Source: Micromonospora craniellae
GTDB lineage: Bacteria > Actinomycetota > Actinomycetes > Mycobacteriales > Micromonosporaceae
Direction: 5' to 3'
Assembly (NCBI RefSeq): GCF_014764405.1
Contig: NZ_CP061725.1
Coordinates: forward strand, 868,001 to 932,000
DNA length: 64,000 nucleotides
The notes under the pieces were generated by a model that worked only from the letters and a program-made list of their open reading frames with translations, was not told where the DNA came from and did no database searches. Each line of letters starts with the position of its first letter. The first letter of the stretch is position 1. The position numbers and the translations under genes were made by a program. Positions 38,959 through 48,593 of the stretch are shown piece after piece.

Positions 38959-39783
38959 TCAGGAGGCGGGCAGCGCGGGCGGTCCACCGGACGACGGCGG
39001 CCCGGGCGGCGCACCGGGCAGCGGCCGCCGCTGTCGACGCAGATCGGTGCGGAGCTCGTCGGCCAGCGCCCGGGTGGCCCGCCGGTTCAGGAAGCTGGCC
39101 ACCGCCGCGCCGGTCAGGAAGGGCCCCAGCGTGGTCAGGTTGCGACCGAACCGCTTGAGCAGTGTGTCCCGCAGTTCGTGACGGGCGGCCGTGCCGAGCA
39201 CCGCACCCACCCCCACGCCCGGCATCATCGGGTTGACCCCGCGCCGGTTGGCCCACGCCTGCACCAGGGCGACCGTGCGCTGGGTGCCGCCGCCGGGCAG
39301 CGGGACGCCGTAGATCTCGTGCAGCTCGCCGGTCAGCTTCAGCTCGATCGCCACCACGGTGACCGTCTCGGCGGCCAGCAGCACCGGCGCGGACAGCAGG
39401 CTCGGGGTGACCGTCCACTGCACCGCGGAGGCACCGCCGCCGGCCGCGCCGATCCCTGCGGTCGCTCGGGACGCGTTGCGCACCAGCCGGTCGGCCAACT
39501 GCTCGTCGTCCAGTCCCGGGAAGTGCCGGCGCAGGGTGGCCAGATCGCGGATCGGCACGTGCGGGGCGATCTCGGCGACCGTGTCGACCATCCAGCGCAC
39601 CGCCGCCTTCGGTTTGAACAGGTCACCGATGCCCCGGGCCCGGGCCTGCCCCACCAGGCGTCCGAGCAGCTGACGGCGCGTCGCCGGCTCGACGTCGTCG
39701 GCGGTCAGCGCCACGACCGTCGCGCCCAGCTCGTCCGTACCCTGCTCGTCCGCGTTCCGCCCGTTCGCGTTCGGCTCGCTCAT
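38959..39783 (-). CDS. Uncharacterised protein with glycine-rich hydrophobic core
   Basis: The 274-residue protein (MSEPNANGRNADEQGTDEL...) has an acidic disordered N-terminus, then a helical region with FKPKAAVRWMVDTVAEIAPHVPIRDLATLRRHFPGLDDEQLADRLVRNASRATAGIGAAGGGASAVQW (core motif HFPGLDDEQLADRLV). Hydrophobic helices follow (LLSAPVLLAAETVTVVAIELKLTGELHEIYG), as does GPFLTGAAVASFLNRRATRALADELR near the end. The pattern recalls EcsC-like amphipathic proteins but I cannot assign it firmly. The ATG at 39783 is chosen over the longer frame, whose extra 31 residues are Arg/Cys/His-rich noise. The C-terminus is Pro/Gly-rich. Confidence 0.7.
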   Translation of the reverse strand: MSEPNANGRNADEQGTDELGATVVALTADDVEPATRRQLLGRLVGQARARGIGDLFKPKAAVRWMVDTVAEIAPHVPIRDLATLRRHFPGLDDEQLADRLVRNASRATAGIGAAGGGASAVQWTVTPSLLSAPVLLAAETVTVVAIELKLTGELHEIYGVPLPGGGTQRTVALVQAWANRRGVNPMMPGVGVGAVLGTAARHELRDTLLKRFGRNLTTLGPFLTGAAVASFLNRRATRALADELRTDLRRQRRPLPGAPPGPPSSGGPPALPAS

Positions 39784-39952
39784 GCCGCCACTCCGCTGCC
39801 CTCCGTGCCGGCATGACGCACCGCGACACGGAGCCGATGACTCGACCGCTGCCGCGCGCCCATGCCTGACCTCCACCGGCTGACCGCCACCGCGTGGCGC
39901 GTCACCTCACGAGTGAATCAGGTCTCGCGCACCGCCGCGCGCCGAGCCGCGT

Positions 39953-39981
39953 AGCGGCGGCCCCGTGGAGGAGCCGCCGCT
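39953..39981. terminator. Hairpin after the DUF4193 gene
   Basis: A 9-bp stem AGCGGCGGC / GCCGCCGCT with an 11-nt loop lies 21 bp beyond the DUF4193 stop on the minus strand. Confidence 0.5.
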
Positions 39982-40002
39982 GTGGTGGTGTCGGGCCGTC
40001 GG

Positions 40003-40299
40003 TCAGACACACTCACGGCAGATCAGCTCGCCGTTGCGCTCGACTGCCAGCTGGCTGCGGTGGTGCACCAGGAAACACCGGGCACAGCGGAACTCGTCCT
40101 GCTGCATCGGCAGCACCTTGACCGTGAGCTCCTCGTCGGCCAGGTCGGCGCCGGGCAGCTCGAAGCTCTCCGCCACCTCCGCCTCGTCGACGTCCACGGC
40201 ACCCGACTGCGAGTCGACGCGCCGGGCCTTGAGCTCTTCCAGGCTGTCCTCGCCGAGGTCGACCTCGTCGCGGCGCGGGGCGTCGTAGTCGGTGGCCAT
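40003..40299 (-). CDS. DUF4193 family zinc-ribbon-like protein
   Basis: The 98-residue acidic protein MATDYDAPRRDEVDLGEDSLEELK carries a C-terminal treble-clef-like cysteine set, CARC (about 71-74) and CREC (about 93-96), around FLVHHRSQLAVERNGELI. DUF4193 is an actinobacterial core gene (recalled Rv2699c) of unknown role. The fold suggests zinc binding and perhaps contact with RNA polymerase or the ribosome, which is speculation. The ATG at 40299 follows GGGAGAG. A candidate -10 TACAAC lies at about 40336-40341 on the minus strand. It is divergent from the Cei-like gene across a 417-bp gap. Confidence 0.9.
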   Translation of the reverse strand: MATDYDAPRRDEVDLGEDSLEELKARRVDSQSGAVDVDEAEVAESFELPGADLADEELTVKVLPMQQDEFRCARCFLVHHRSQLAVERNGELICRECV

Positions 40300-40716
40300 C
40301 GGTTTCACTCTCCCATTTCGATGTTGTCGCTTCCGGTTGTAACGCCGGACGACGCTGTTTCGGTTCCGCTGGCGGGCCACCGCAAGTGTCGGCCACCCGA
40401 CCCGACGACTCCGCGGGCCAGACCGCCAGAGGATCTCCCCGACGAGCGCGGAACCTACCCCCCCTTGGGCGAGGCATGTATACCGCCCTCGTGGCCGAGA
40501 TGTACGCCCCTGCACGGGAAGTTGTTCCCAATGTGACTCAGGCGACACGAAGATAGGGGTAGTACTACCCGGTTCCAGGGTGGCGCGCCGGTATGTCGGA
40601 CTGTTTCCACGCGACGGTCGGACAACCGTTAACCTCAGCGGCGTACCCGGCGGCCGGCGGGACGGCCCTTCACGCCGACGGCCGCTGCCACCCATCCATC
40701 GCCCGGGAGCGCCCTG
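40300..40716. other. 417-bp divergent intergenic region without genes
   Basis: No supported open reading frame is present. The left end carries the DUF4193 promoter. The right end has CCGTTAACCTC at about 40627-40637 as a possible -10 region for the Cei-like gene. A perfect palindrome sits at 40557-40570. The stretch 40336-40640 is richer in A/T than the flanking genes, with several short A/T runs. Confidence 0.6.
40557..40570. promoter_or_regulatory. Perfect 14-bp palindrome GGGTAGTACTACCC (operator candidate)
   Basis: A perfect 14-bp palindrome sits 147 bp upstream of the Cei-like gene in the divergent intergenic region. The size and symmetry fit a dimeric repressor site. No second copy was noticed in the window. 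Confidence 0.4.
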
Positions 40717-41247
40717 ATGAGCTTTGCGCGAGTGCGAGCACTCGTTGTCGTCGGCATGCTGGCGGTGGTCGCCCTGGTCTTCGTGGTCGTCGCACTCGTC
40801 AAGGACACCCAGGGTAACGCGGGCTCGGCCCAGGGCTGCCCGGAGGACTGGCCGCGTGCCGACGTCACGTTGCGTGAGCGCAAGGACGTCAGGATCAAGG
40901 TGCTGAACGCCACCGACCGCCCCGGGTTGGCCGCCAGCGTGGGCGACGAGTTCCGCAATCGCGACTTCCAGGTCCAGAAGGAAGGCAACCAGAAGAAGCA
41001 GGTCGACGACGTGGCGGTGCTGCGGTACGGCCCGAAGGGCGTCGGCTCCGCCCACCTGCTGCGGGCCTACTTCCTGAATGCCGCCGCGTACGAGTACGAC
41101 GCCACGCGCGAGGACGACGTGGTGGACGTGATCCTCGGCAACGGCTTCCGGCAACTGGCGACCACCACCGAGGTCAACCAGTCCCTCGGCGACCTCGGTT
41201 CCCCGGTGGCCCCGCCGATGACCTGTCCCATGCCGGTCGAGGACTGA
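40717..41247 (+). CDS. LytR_C domain envelope protein (Cei-like)
   Basis: The 176-residue protein has an N-terminal TM anchor (about 10-30, LVVVGMLAVVALVFVVVALV) and an outside LytR C-terminal domain with KDVRIKVLNATDRPGLAASVGDEFRNRDFQV and VAVLRYGPKGVGSAHLLRAYFLNAAA. This matches the single-domain LytR_C protein next to suhB in actinobacteria (recalled Rv2700, Cei, needed for cell-envelope integrity). Two cysteines (GCPEDWP and the C-terminal MTCPMP) may pair. The ATG at 40717 follows GGGAGC. The gene converges with suhB. Confidence 0.9.
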   Translation: MSFARVRALVVVGMLAVVALVFVVVALVKDTQGNAGSAQGCPEDWPRADVTLRERKDVRIKVLNATDRPGLAASVGDEFRNRDFQVQKEGNQKKQVDDVAVLRYGPKGVGSAHLLRAYFLNAAAYEYDATREDDVVDVILGNGFRQLATTTEVNQSLGDLGSPVAPPMTCPMPVED

Positions 41248-41340
41248 CCGACGGATCGGTCCGGCCGGGTGGACCGGACGAGCCGGGCGGGTCGATCTGG
41301 CCGGCCGTGCGTCCGGACTACGGATCATCCGGCCGGACGA

Positions 41341-42162
41341 TCACGGGCCGCCGGAGGCGTCCAGCGCGGCCAGCCGGTCATGCAGGGGCGCGAACAGGTC
41401 CGGCGGCGCGGCGATCACCATGTCCGGTCCGGGGCCCTGCCCGTCGATCCCGCCGATCCGCAGACCGGCCTCGGTGGCCACCAGCCCGCCGGCCGCCCGG
41501 TCCCAGTCCGCCAGGCCCTTCTCGTAGAACGCGTCGGCCCGCCCCTCGGCGACCAGACAGAGGTCGACGGCGGCAGCCCCGAGTCGGCGGATGTCCCGGA
41601 CGTGCGCGATCAGCTCGGTCACCACCCGGGCCTGGTGGGCGCGGCGGGCCGGGTCGTAGCCGAAGCCGGTGATCACGAGCGTCTGCCCGAGGTCGGTCTC
41701 GGTGGAGCAGCGCAGCCGCCGGCCGTCCCGCCAGGCGCCGCCACCGGCCGTCGCGGTCCACTCCTCGCCGGTGTGGATGTTGCGCACCACACCCGCCACG
41801 ACCTCGCCGTCCACCTCCGCGGCGATCGACACCGCGCAGTGCGCCAGCCCGTACAGGTAGTTGACCGTGCCGTCGATCGGATCCACGATCCACCGCACCG
41901 GCGCCGGTGCCGCCGTACCGCGCTGCGCCGCGCCGTACTCCTCACCCAGCACGGCGTCGTCCGGGCGCAGCCGGCGCAGCGCGTCGACGATCTGGCGCTC
42001 CACCGCCCGGTCCGCCGCGGTCACCACGTCCGTGGCGGTGCTCTTGGTGGCCGCGACCCGGACCCCATCAACCCTCATCCGGTACGCGGTGGCCGCCGCC
42101 TCCCGCGCCACCTCGATCGCGATCTCCAGCAACTGCCCTGGCTGCGGTGCCGAGCGGTCCAT
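41341..42162 (-). CDS. suhB: Inositol monophosphatase family protein SuhB
   Basis: SuhB hydrolyses inositol-1-phosphate to myo-inositol with Mg2+, feeding phosphatidylinositol and mycothiol synthesis in actinobacteria. The 273-residue protein has the three metal motifs GEEYG (about 72-76), WIVDPIDGTVNYLYG (about 90-104) and the C-terminal DWDRAAGGLVATEAG (about 218-232). The ATG at 42162 is preceded by AAGGGGACGG. An upstream ATG at 42183 would add MRGRGRT, which sits on the ribosome binding site. In M. tuberculosis ppgK lies between suhB and sigA. Here that gene is absent and only 288 bp separate them. Confidence 0.93.
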   Translation of the reverse strand: MDRSAPQPGQLLEIAIEVAREAAATAYRMRVDGVRVAATKSTATDVVTAADRAVERQIVDALRRLRPDDAVLGEEYGAAQRGTAAPAPVRWIVDPIDGTVNYLYGLAHCAVSIAAEVDGEVVAGVVRNIHTGEEWTATAGGGAWRDGRRLRCSTETDLGQTLVITGFGYDPARRAHQARVVTELIAHVRDIRRLGAAAVDLCLVAEGRADAFYEKGLADWDRAAGGLVATEAGLRIGGIDGQGPGPDMVIAAPPDLFAPLHDRLAALDASGGP

Positions 42163-42450
42163 CGTCCGTCCCCTTCCCCGCACGGCCGGGTTTCCGAGGC
42201 CTGCGCGGGTATCATCCTTACAAAGTCCACAAGCGCACCGAATCGGCGGTCTCGATCGCCGGTCAGCCGTGCGGCGCAGGATGATCGCCGCAGACGGCGT
42301 TACAATTCACCCCTGCCCACCGCCACGGGCGGCCGGACGACCGGTCGACCGGGGACACGGGGGTTCCTCAACCACATCGCCCGGCGTGGTGCCCTACGCT
42401 GCGCCGGACGATCCCGGCCGTGCTCGCTCTTCGCCTCCGGAAGGTCATTC

Positions 42451-44055
<1,605 letters not shown>

Positions 44056-44298
44056 TCAGCGCACGTCAACTGATCGTGTCGTTTTGACCACCTGGCGTCA
44101 ACGCCGGATGGTGATCAGGCGGTTGCACGAATGTGATCGTTGACGTGGCACCCTGGGTGCACGGCACACTGTCCGTGCCAGGTGTGACCTCGGTCCCCCG
44201 CGGGCACACAGGGAAGGCGAGGCCCTACAAGGGTGTTGCACGATAGGTGACCAAGACCGAAGAGAGTGTTCATCGGTGACGACCAGAGGAGGAAGGCG

Positions 44299-44532
44299 AT
44301 GACCCCGACCCTCACGCCGCCGCCCGAGACGGTGAGCCCCCCGGCCGCCGATGAACGGTGCGACCGCTGCAATGCCGCCGGCAAGCTCCGGATCACCCTC
44401 TCGGGTGGCAGTGAGCTGGTGTTCTGTGGGCACCACGCCAACAAGTACGCGGAAGATCTCGTGAAGATCACCGTACGGTTCGCGACGGACCCGGAGTTCA
44501 CCTGGCGTGGCGCCGATCTGATGGCCAACTAG
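44299..44532 (+). CDS. DUF7455-type small zinc-ribbon protein
   Basis: The 77-residue protein begins MTPTLTPPPETVSPPAADERCDRC and contains CDRC (about 21-24) and LVFCGHHANKYAEDLVKITVRF with Cys-His-His, giving a CxxC...CxHH zinc site. This family sits next to sigA in actinobacteria (for example Streptomyces) and has no known function. The ATG at 44299 follows GAGGAGGAAGG, a strong ribosome binding site. An upstream in-frame ATG at 44266 would place that site inside the gene. A 13-bp hairpin follows the stop. Confidence 0.88.
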   Translation: MTPTLTPPPETVSPPAADERCDRCNAAGKLRITLSGGSELVFCGHHANKYAEDLVKITVRFATDPEFTWRGADLMAN

Positions 44533-44548
44533 AACCCACGGCCCACAT

Positions 44549-44586
44549 AGCCGGCCGGAGGCCCCTCACGGGACCTCCGGCCGGCT
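44549..44586. terminator. Hairpin terminator after the DUF7455 gene
   Basis: A perfect 13-bp stem AGCCGGCCGGAGG / CCTCCGGCCGGCT with a 12-nt loop begins 17 bp after the stop. Confidence 0.7.
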
Positions 44587-44637
44587 CCGTCTCTCCCCTC
44601 CCCCTCCCCCCCTCCCCCTCCCCCCCACCTCGGGGTC

Positions 44638-44707
44638 ACGCGCGTGATCAAGAGGTTTGGGCCACAATCGCCGATTCGCCCGACGCAAACCTCTTGATCA
44701 CGCGCGT
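44638..44707. repeat. Long perfect inverted repeat, family B copy 2
   Basis: The 22-bp perfect arms (44638-44659 and 44686-44707) share the core TGATCAAGAGGTTTG with copy 1. The outer bases differ from copy 1 yet stay complementary, and the 26-nt spacer is unrelated. A C-rich tract (44590-44628) precedes and a G-rich stretch (44708-44730) follows, as in copy 1. Confidence 0.9.
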
Positions 44708-44730
44708 CAGGGGTGGGGTGGTGGGTGGAG

Positions 44731-46455
44731 TTAGAGGGTTTGGACGGTGGCTATGCGTTCTTCGAGTTGTTCGATGGTGGCTTGGGCGCTGGGTGGGCCG
44801 CCGCAGAGGCGGCGGAGCTCGGCGTGGATCTTGCCGTGCGGTTGGCCGGTGCGGTGGTGCTGGGCGGCCACCAGGGCGTTGAGCTGGCGGCGTAGCGCGA
44901 CTCGGCGTTGTGCGGCGTTCATCGGTGCCGGTGCGGCCGGTGCCGCCGGCTCGGCCGGCCGTTCGGTCGCCCGCCGTTTCCGGGCCGCCAGTTGCTCGGA
45001 CTGCCGCTTGGACAGCAGTTCCGCCACCTGCTCCGGGGTCAGCAGCCCCGGCAGGCCCAGGTACTCCTCCTCCTCCGGGGTACCGGCCTGGGCGGCGGTG
45101 CCGAACGAGGCACCGTCGAAGATCACCTGGTCCAGCTCGGCGGTGGCGGACAGTGCGGCGAACCGCTTCTCCAGTTCGCCGCTGGCCTGGTCGTCACGCT
45201 GGGCGCGCTCCAGCAGGTCGTCGTCGAAGCCCTCACGGTCCTTCGGCTTGCCGAGCACGTGATCCCGCTCAGCCTCCATCTCGCTGGCCAACCCGAGCAG
45301 GTGCGGGACGCTGGGCAGGAACACCGAGGCGGTCTCGCCCGGCCGACGGGCCCGGACGAACCGCCCGATCGCCTGCGCGAAGTACAGCGGGGTGCTGGCA
45401 CTGGTGGCGTAGACGCCGACCGCCAGCCGGGGGATGTCGACCCCCTCGGAGACCATCCGTACCGCGACCATCCACCGTTGCTCGGACGCCGCGAACGTCG
45501 CGATCCGGGCCGAAGCGCCCACGTCGTCGGAGAGTACGACAGCCGCCTTCTCCCCGGTCACCTGCTCGATGAGCTTCGCGTACGAGCGGGCGGACTGCTG
45601 GTCGGTGGCGATCACCAGGCCCGCCGCGTCCGGCATGCCCGCCTCGCGCAGCACGGTCAGTCGGGCGTCGGCGGCGCGCAGCACCTGCGGCATCCAGTCG
45701 CCGGCCGGATCCAGGGCGGTACGCCAGGCCTGGGCGATCAGATCCTGGGTCATCGGCTCGCCCAGCCGGGCCGACAGCTCCTCCCCGGCGTTGGTACGCC
45801 ACCGGGTCTCGCCGGAGTACGCCAGGAACAGCACCGGCCGGACCACGCTGTCACGCAGCGCGTCGCTGTAGCCGTACACCGAGTCGGCCCGGGACCGCAG
45901 CAGCCCGTCCCCGCCCCGCTCGTAGCTGACGAACGGGATCGGGTTGTCGTCGGAGCGGAACGGCGTGCCGGTCAGCATCAGCCGGCGTACGGCCGGCTCG
46001 AAGGCGGCCTTCACCCCGTCGCCCCAGGTACGCGAGTCGCCGGCGTGGTGGATCTCGTCGAGGATGACCAGGGTGCGTCGGGTCATGGTGCGCCGCCGGT
46101 GCACCTGCGGCGCCATGCCGACCTGCGCGTACGTGATCACCGCTCCGTGGAAGTCCGCCGACGAGTGCAGGTCGGCGTTGCGGAACGCGGCGTCGAGCTG
46201 GATGCCGACCCGGGCCGCCGCAGCCGCCCACTGGGTCTTCAGATGCTCGGTCGGCGCGACCACGGTGACCGCCTCGACGGTGCCGTCGGCGAGCAGCTCG
46301 GCGGCGATCCGCAGGGCGAAGGTGGTCTTCCCGGCGCCGGGCGTGGCGACCGCGGTGAAGTCCTCGCTGCGTCGTCGCAGGTACTCCACCATGGCTTTGC
46401 GTTGCCAGGCCCGTAAGGGCGGGAACGTCTCGAGCGCCGGCGTCCGGGGTGCCAC
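44731..46455 (-). CDS. DEAD/DEAH-box (SF2) helicase
   Basis: The 574-residue SF2 helicase has Walker A ATPGAGKTT (37-45), motif Ib-like VVAPTEHLKTQW, motif II LDEIHH (132-137), motif III LMLTGTPFRSD, motif V VSEGVDIPRLAVGVYAT and motif VI FAQAIGRFVRARRPGE. A C-terminal region follows with an acidic stretch (TPEEEEYLGLPGLLTPEQVAELL) and a final helical domain LRRQLNALVAAQHHRTGQPHGKIHAELRRLCGG. That last segment resembles a DNA-contact domain seen in restriction-type or RAD25-like helicases near sigA in actinobacteria. The substrate is unknown. The GTG at 46455 follows GAGAGGAGC. A -10-like TATGCT lies on the minus strand at 46572-46577. The longer upstream frame has no support. Confidence 0.9.
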   Translation of the reverse strand: MAPRTPALETFPPLRAWQRKAMVEYLRRRSEDFTAVATPGAGKTTFALRIAAELLADGTVEAVTVVAPTEHLKTQWAAAAARVGIQLDAAFRNADLHSSADFHGAVITYAQVGMAPQVHRRRTMTRRTLVILDEIHHAGDSRTWGDGVKAAFEPAVRRLMLTGTPFRSDDNPIPFVSYERGGDGLLRSRADSVYGYSDALRDSVVRPVLFLAYSGETRWRTNAGEELSARLGEPMTQDLIAQAWRTALDPAGDWMPQVLRAADARLTVLREAGMPDAAGLVIATDQQSARSYAKLIEQVTGEKAAVVLSDDVGASARIATFAASEQRWMVAVRMVSEGVDIPRLAVGVYATSASTPLYFAQAIGRFVRARRPGETASVFLPSVPHLLGLASEMEAERDHVLGKPKDREGFDDDLLERAQRDDQASGELEKRFAALSATAELDQVIFDGASFGTAAQAGTPEEEEYLGLPGLLTPEQVAELLSKRQSEQLAARKRRATERPAEPAAPAAPAPMNAAQRRVALRRQLNALVAAQHHRTGQPHGKIHAELRRLCGGPPSAQATIEQLEERIATVQTL

Positions 46456-46661
46456 GGCTCGCTCCTCTCCGACCGCAGTGTCCCGACCGCAGGCCGGCGG
46501 ACCCGGGCCGGGGGCGCGGTAGTCGCCCCACGAAAACGCCTCCGCGCACAAGAAGCCGCGAAGGCCGACTCAGCATAACCAGGACCGGCGACCGGCCCCA
46601 CGCGACGCCACACCAGCCGGCCGGTGCCCTTCGCCACTGCCCGGCCGGACGGCCACCAGGG

Positions 46662-47315
46662 TCACTCCGGCGGTGGCCCGGGCGCCTCGGTGCGGGGTGG
46701 GTGCAGCATTGCCACCGGCGCCGACCAGCGACGCCGCAGCGCCACCAGGCGTACGCCGAAGACCAGCACGGCCGCGGCGGTGAGCGGGATCGGGCCGGTC
46801 TGGTCGAGGCCGTACAGGACCGTGACCACGATCGCGCCGACCAGTGCCGCGAGCGCGTAGATCTCCCGCCGGAGCACCACCGGTATCTCGCCGGTGAGCA
46901 GGTCCCGGACCAGGCCGCCACCGATCGCGGTGAGCATCCCGATCAGGCACGCCCCGACCGCCGGAACCTCAGCTTCGAGCGCTTTGAGGGTGCCGGTGAC
47001 GGTGAACAGGCCGAGCCCGGCCGCGTCCAGGATCAGGACTGTGGTGCGCAGCCGGGCCAACTGCGGGTGCAGCCAGAAGATCGCCCCGGCGGTCAGCGCG
47101 GCGGTGGTCGCGTACCGCCAGTCGCCGAAGGCCAGTGGCGGGGCCTCGTTGATGACGAGGTCACGGAAGATCCCGCCACCGAGGGCGGCGACGAAACCGA
47201 CGAAGACCACACCGAACAGGTCGAGCCGTTTGGCGACCGCCGCTGAGGCTCCCGCGGCGGCGAAGACCGCGACCCCGGCCAGGTCGGCCAGGAGCAGGGC
47301 GGTGGAGGTGGTCAC
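46662..47315 (-). CDS. Trimeric intracellular cation channel (TRIC/UPF0126) family protein
   Basis: The 217-residue protein has seven TM helices in two three-helix repeats, each carrying the TRIC glycine motif: FVAALGGGIFRDLVINEAPP in the first and MLTAIGGGLVRDLLTGEIPVVL in the second. Prokaryotic TRIC proteins form homotrimeric monovalent cation channels. Residues KRLDLFG and WLHPQLARLR mark loops. The tail after the last helix is Pro-rich. The ATG at 47315 is used. It is separated from DUF3039 by 40 bp on the same strand and may be cotranscribed. Confidence 0.93.
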   Translation of the reverse strand: MTTSTALLLADLAGVAVFAAAGASAAVAKRLDLFGVVFVGFVAALGGGIFRDLVINEAPPLAFGDWRYATTAALTAGAIFWLHPQLARLRTTVLILDAAGLGLFTVTGTLKALEAEVPAVGACLIGMLTAIGGGLVRDLLTGEIPVVLRREIYALAALVGAIVVTVLYGLDQTGPIPLTAAAVLVFGVRLVALRRRWSAPVAMLHPPRTEAPGPPPE

Positions 47316-47355
47316 CGCCGCAGGTTACGCGGGCGGACGGGCGATCGGCCCGGGG

Positions 47356-47574
47356 TCACTCGCGGTACGAGTCGTAGATCTCCTTGCACTTGGGGCAGAC
47401 CGGCGAACCCTTCTTGGGGGTCTTCGTCACCGGGAAGGTCTCCCCGCACAGTGCTACGACGAAGGTGCCCATGACGGCACTCTCGGCGATTTTTTCCTTC
47501 CGGACGTAGTGGAACATCTCCGGACCGGTGTCGGCGTCCTTCAGCTCCGGACGCTCGAGTACCTGTGTGCTCAC
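47356..47574 (-). CDS. DUF3039 family protein
   Basis: The 72-residue protein MSTQVLERPELKDADTGPEMFHYVRKEKIAESAVMGTFVVALCGE contains the DUF3039 features: FHYVRK, VALCGE and the zinc CPKC in SPVCPKCKEIYDSY, so it is probably a small zinc-binding protein. It is an actinobacterial core gene of unknown role near sigA/sigB (recalled Rv2708c). The GTG at 47574 follows GGAGGTG. The longer frame has no ribosome binding site. Confidence 0.9.
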   Translation of the reverse strand: MSTQVLERPELKDADTGPEMFHYVRKEKIAESAVMGTFVVALCGETFPVTKTPKKGSPVCPKCKEIYDSYRE

Positions 47575-47649
47575 GTCTGCACCTCCAACCGTCAAGTCTG
47601 GCAGGTCACTGTGGCCCCGGTCCACCTGAGGTGACCGGGGCGGCGGCAG

Positions 47650-47655
47650 TACGGT
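47650..47655 (+). promoter_or_regulatory. -10 hexamer TACGGT of psuG (leaderless)
   Basis: TACGGT begins 14 nt before the GTG at 47664, and no ribosome binding site is seen between them. Confidence 0.5.
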
Positions 47656-47663
47656 GGGCGACT

Positions 47664-48593
47664 GTGACCGACTTTCACCTTCGCCACGGCACCGAGGTGG
47701 CCCGGGCGCTGCGCGAGCGGCGTCCTGTGGTCGCCCTGGAGAGCACCATCGTCTCGCACGGCCTGCCCCGGCCGGACAACCTGCGGGTGGCCCGGGAGAT
47801 CGAACAGGCCGTCCGGGACGCAGGCGCCGTCCCGGCCACCATCGGGATGGTCTCCGGCGAACTCGTGGTGGGCCTCGACGACGCCGAGCTGACCCGGCTG
47901 GCCACCGCCGAGGACGTGACCAAACTCTCCGTACGCGATCTCGCGGTGGCCGCCGCGACCGGCGCGGACGGCGCCACCACGGTGGCCGCGACGAGCGCGG
48001 TGGCGGCCCGGGCCGGCATCGGTGTGTTCGCCACCGGTGGCCTGGGCGGGGTGCACCGCGAGGCCGCGCAGACCTTCGACGAGTCGGCCGATCTGGTCAC
48101 CCTCGCCCGGACGCCGATCGCAGTGGTCTGCGCCGGCGTCAAATCGATCCTCGACGTGGGCGCGACGTTGGAGCGCCTGGAGACCCTCGGGGTGGCCGTG
48201 GTCGGCTACCGCACCCGCCGGTTCCCGGGCTTCTTCATCACCGACAGCGGCTTCGACCTGGACTGGTCCGTCGATTCGCCGGAGCTGGTCGCCGACGCGC
48301 TGGCCGCCCGCGAGGCGCACGGCGTGCACCACGGTGGTCTGCTCGTCGCCAACCCGCTGCCCGTCGACGAGCAACTCGACCCGGACCTGCACGACCGCAC
48401 CCTCGCCGAGGGACTGGCGCGGCTGGAGCGCGACGGAGTGAGCGGCAAGGCGGTCACGCCGTACCTGCTCTCCCACTTCCACTCCGCGACCGAAGGGGCC
48501 AGCCTGGCGGTCAACGTCCGGACCATCCTGCGCAACGCCGATCTCGCCGCCCGGATCGCGGTGGCCGCCGCCACCCGACGCGACGCCGCGTGA
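47664..48593 (+). CDS. psuG: Pseudouridine-5'-phosphate glycosidase PsuG
   Basis: PsuG cleaves the C-glycosidic bond of pseudouridine 5'-phosphate to uracil and ribose 5-phosphate, part of RNA nucleoside salvage. The 309-residue protein has VVALESTIVSHGLPRPDNLRVA near the N-terminus, PATIGMVSGELVVGL, KLSVRDLAVAAATG (with the catalytic Lys region), FATGGLGGVHREA, VVCAGVKSILDVGATLE, TRRFPGFFITDSGF and SGKAVTPYLLSHFH at the end, all diagnostic. The GTG at 47664 is set by the promoter and the natural N-terminus. The stop overlaps the psuK start (GTGA). No nucleoside transporter is adjacent. Confidence 0.95.
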   Translation: MTDFHLRHGTEVARALRERRPVVALESTIVSHGLPRPDNLRVAREIEQAVRDAGAVPATIGMVSGELVVGLDDAELTRLATAEDVTKLSVRDLAVAAATGADGATTVAATSAVAARAGIGVFATGGLGGVHREAAQTFDESADLVTLARTPIAVVCAGVKSILDVGATLERLETLGVAVVGYRTRRFPGFFITDSGFDLDWSVDSPELVADALAAREAHGVHHGGLLVANPLPVDEQLDPDLHDRTLAEGLARLERDGVSGKAVTPYLLSHFHSATEGASLAVNVRTILRNADLAARIAVAAATRRDAA

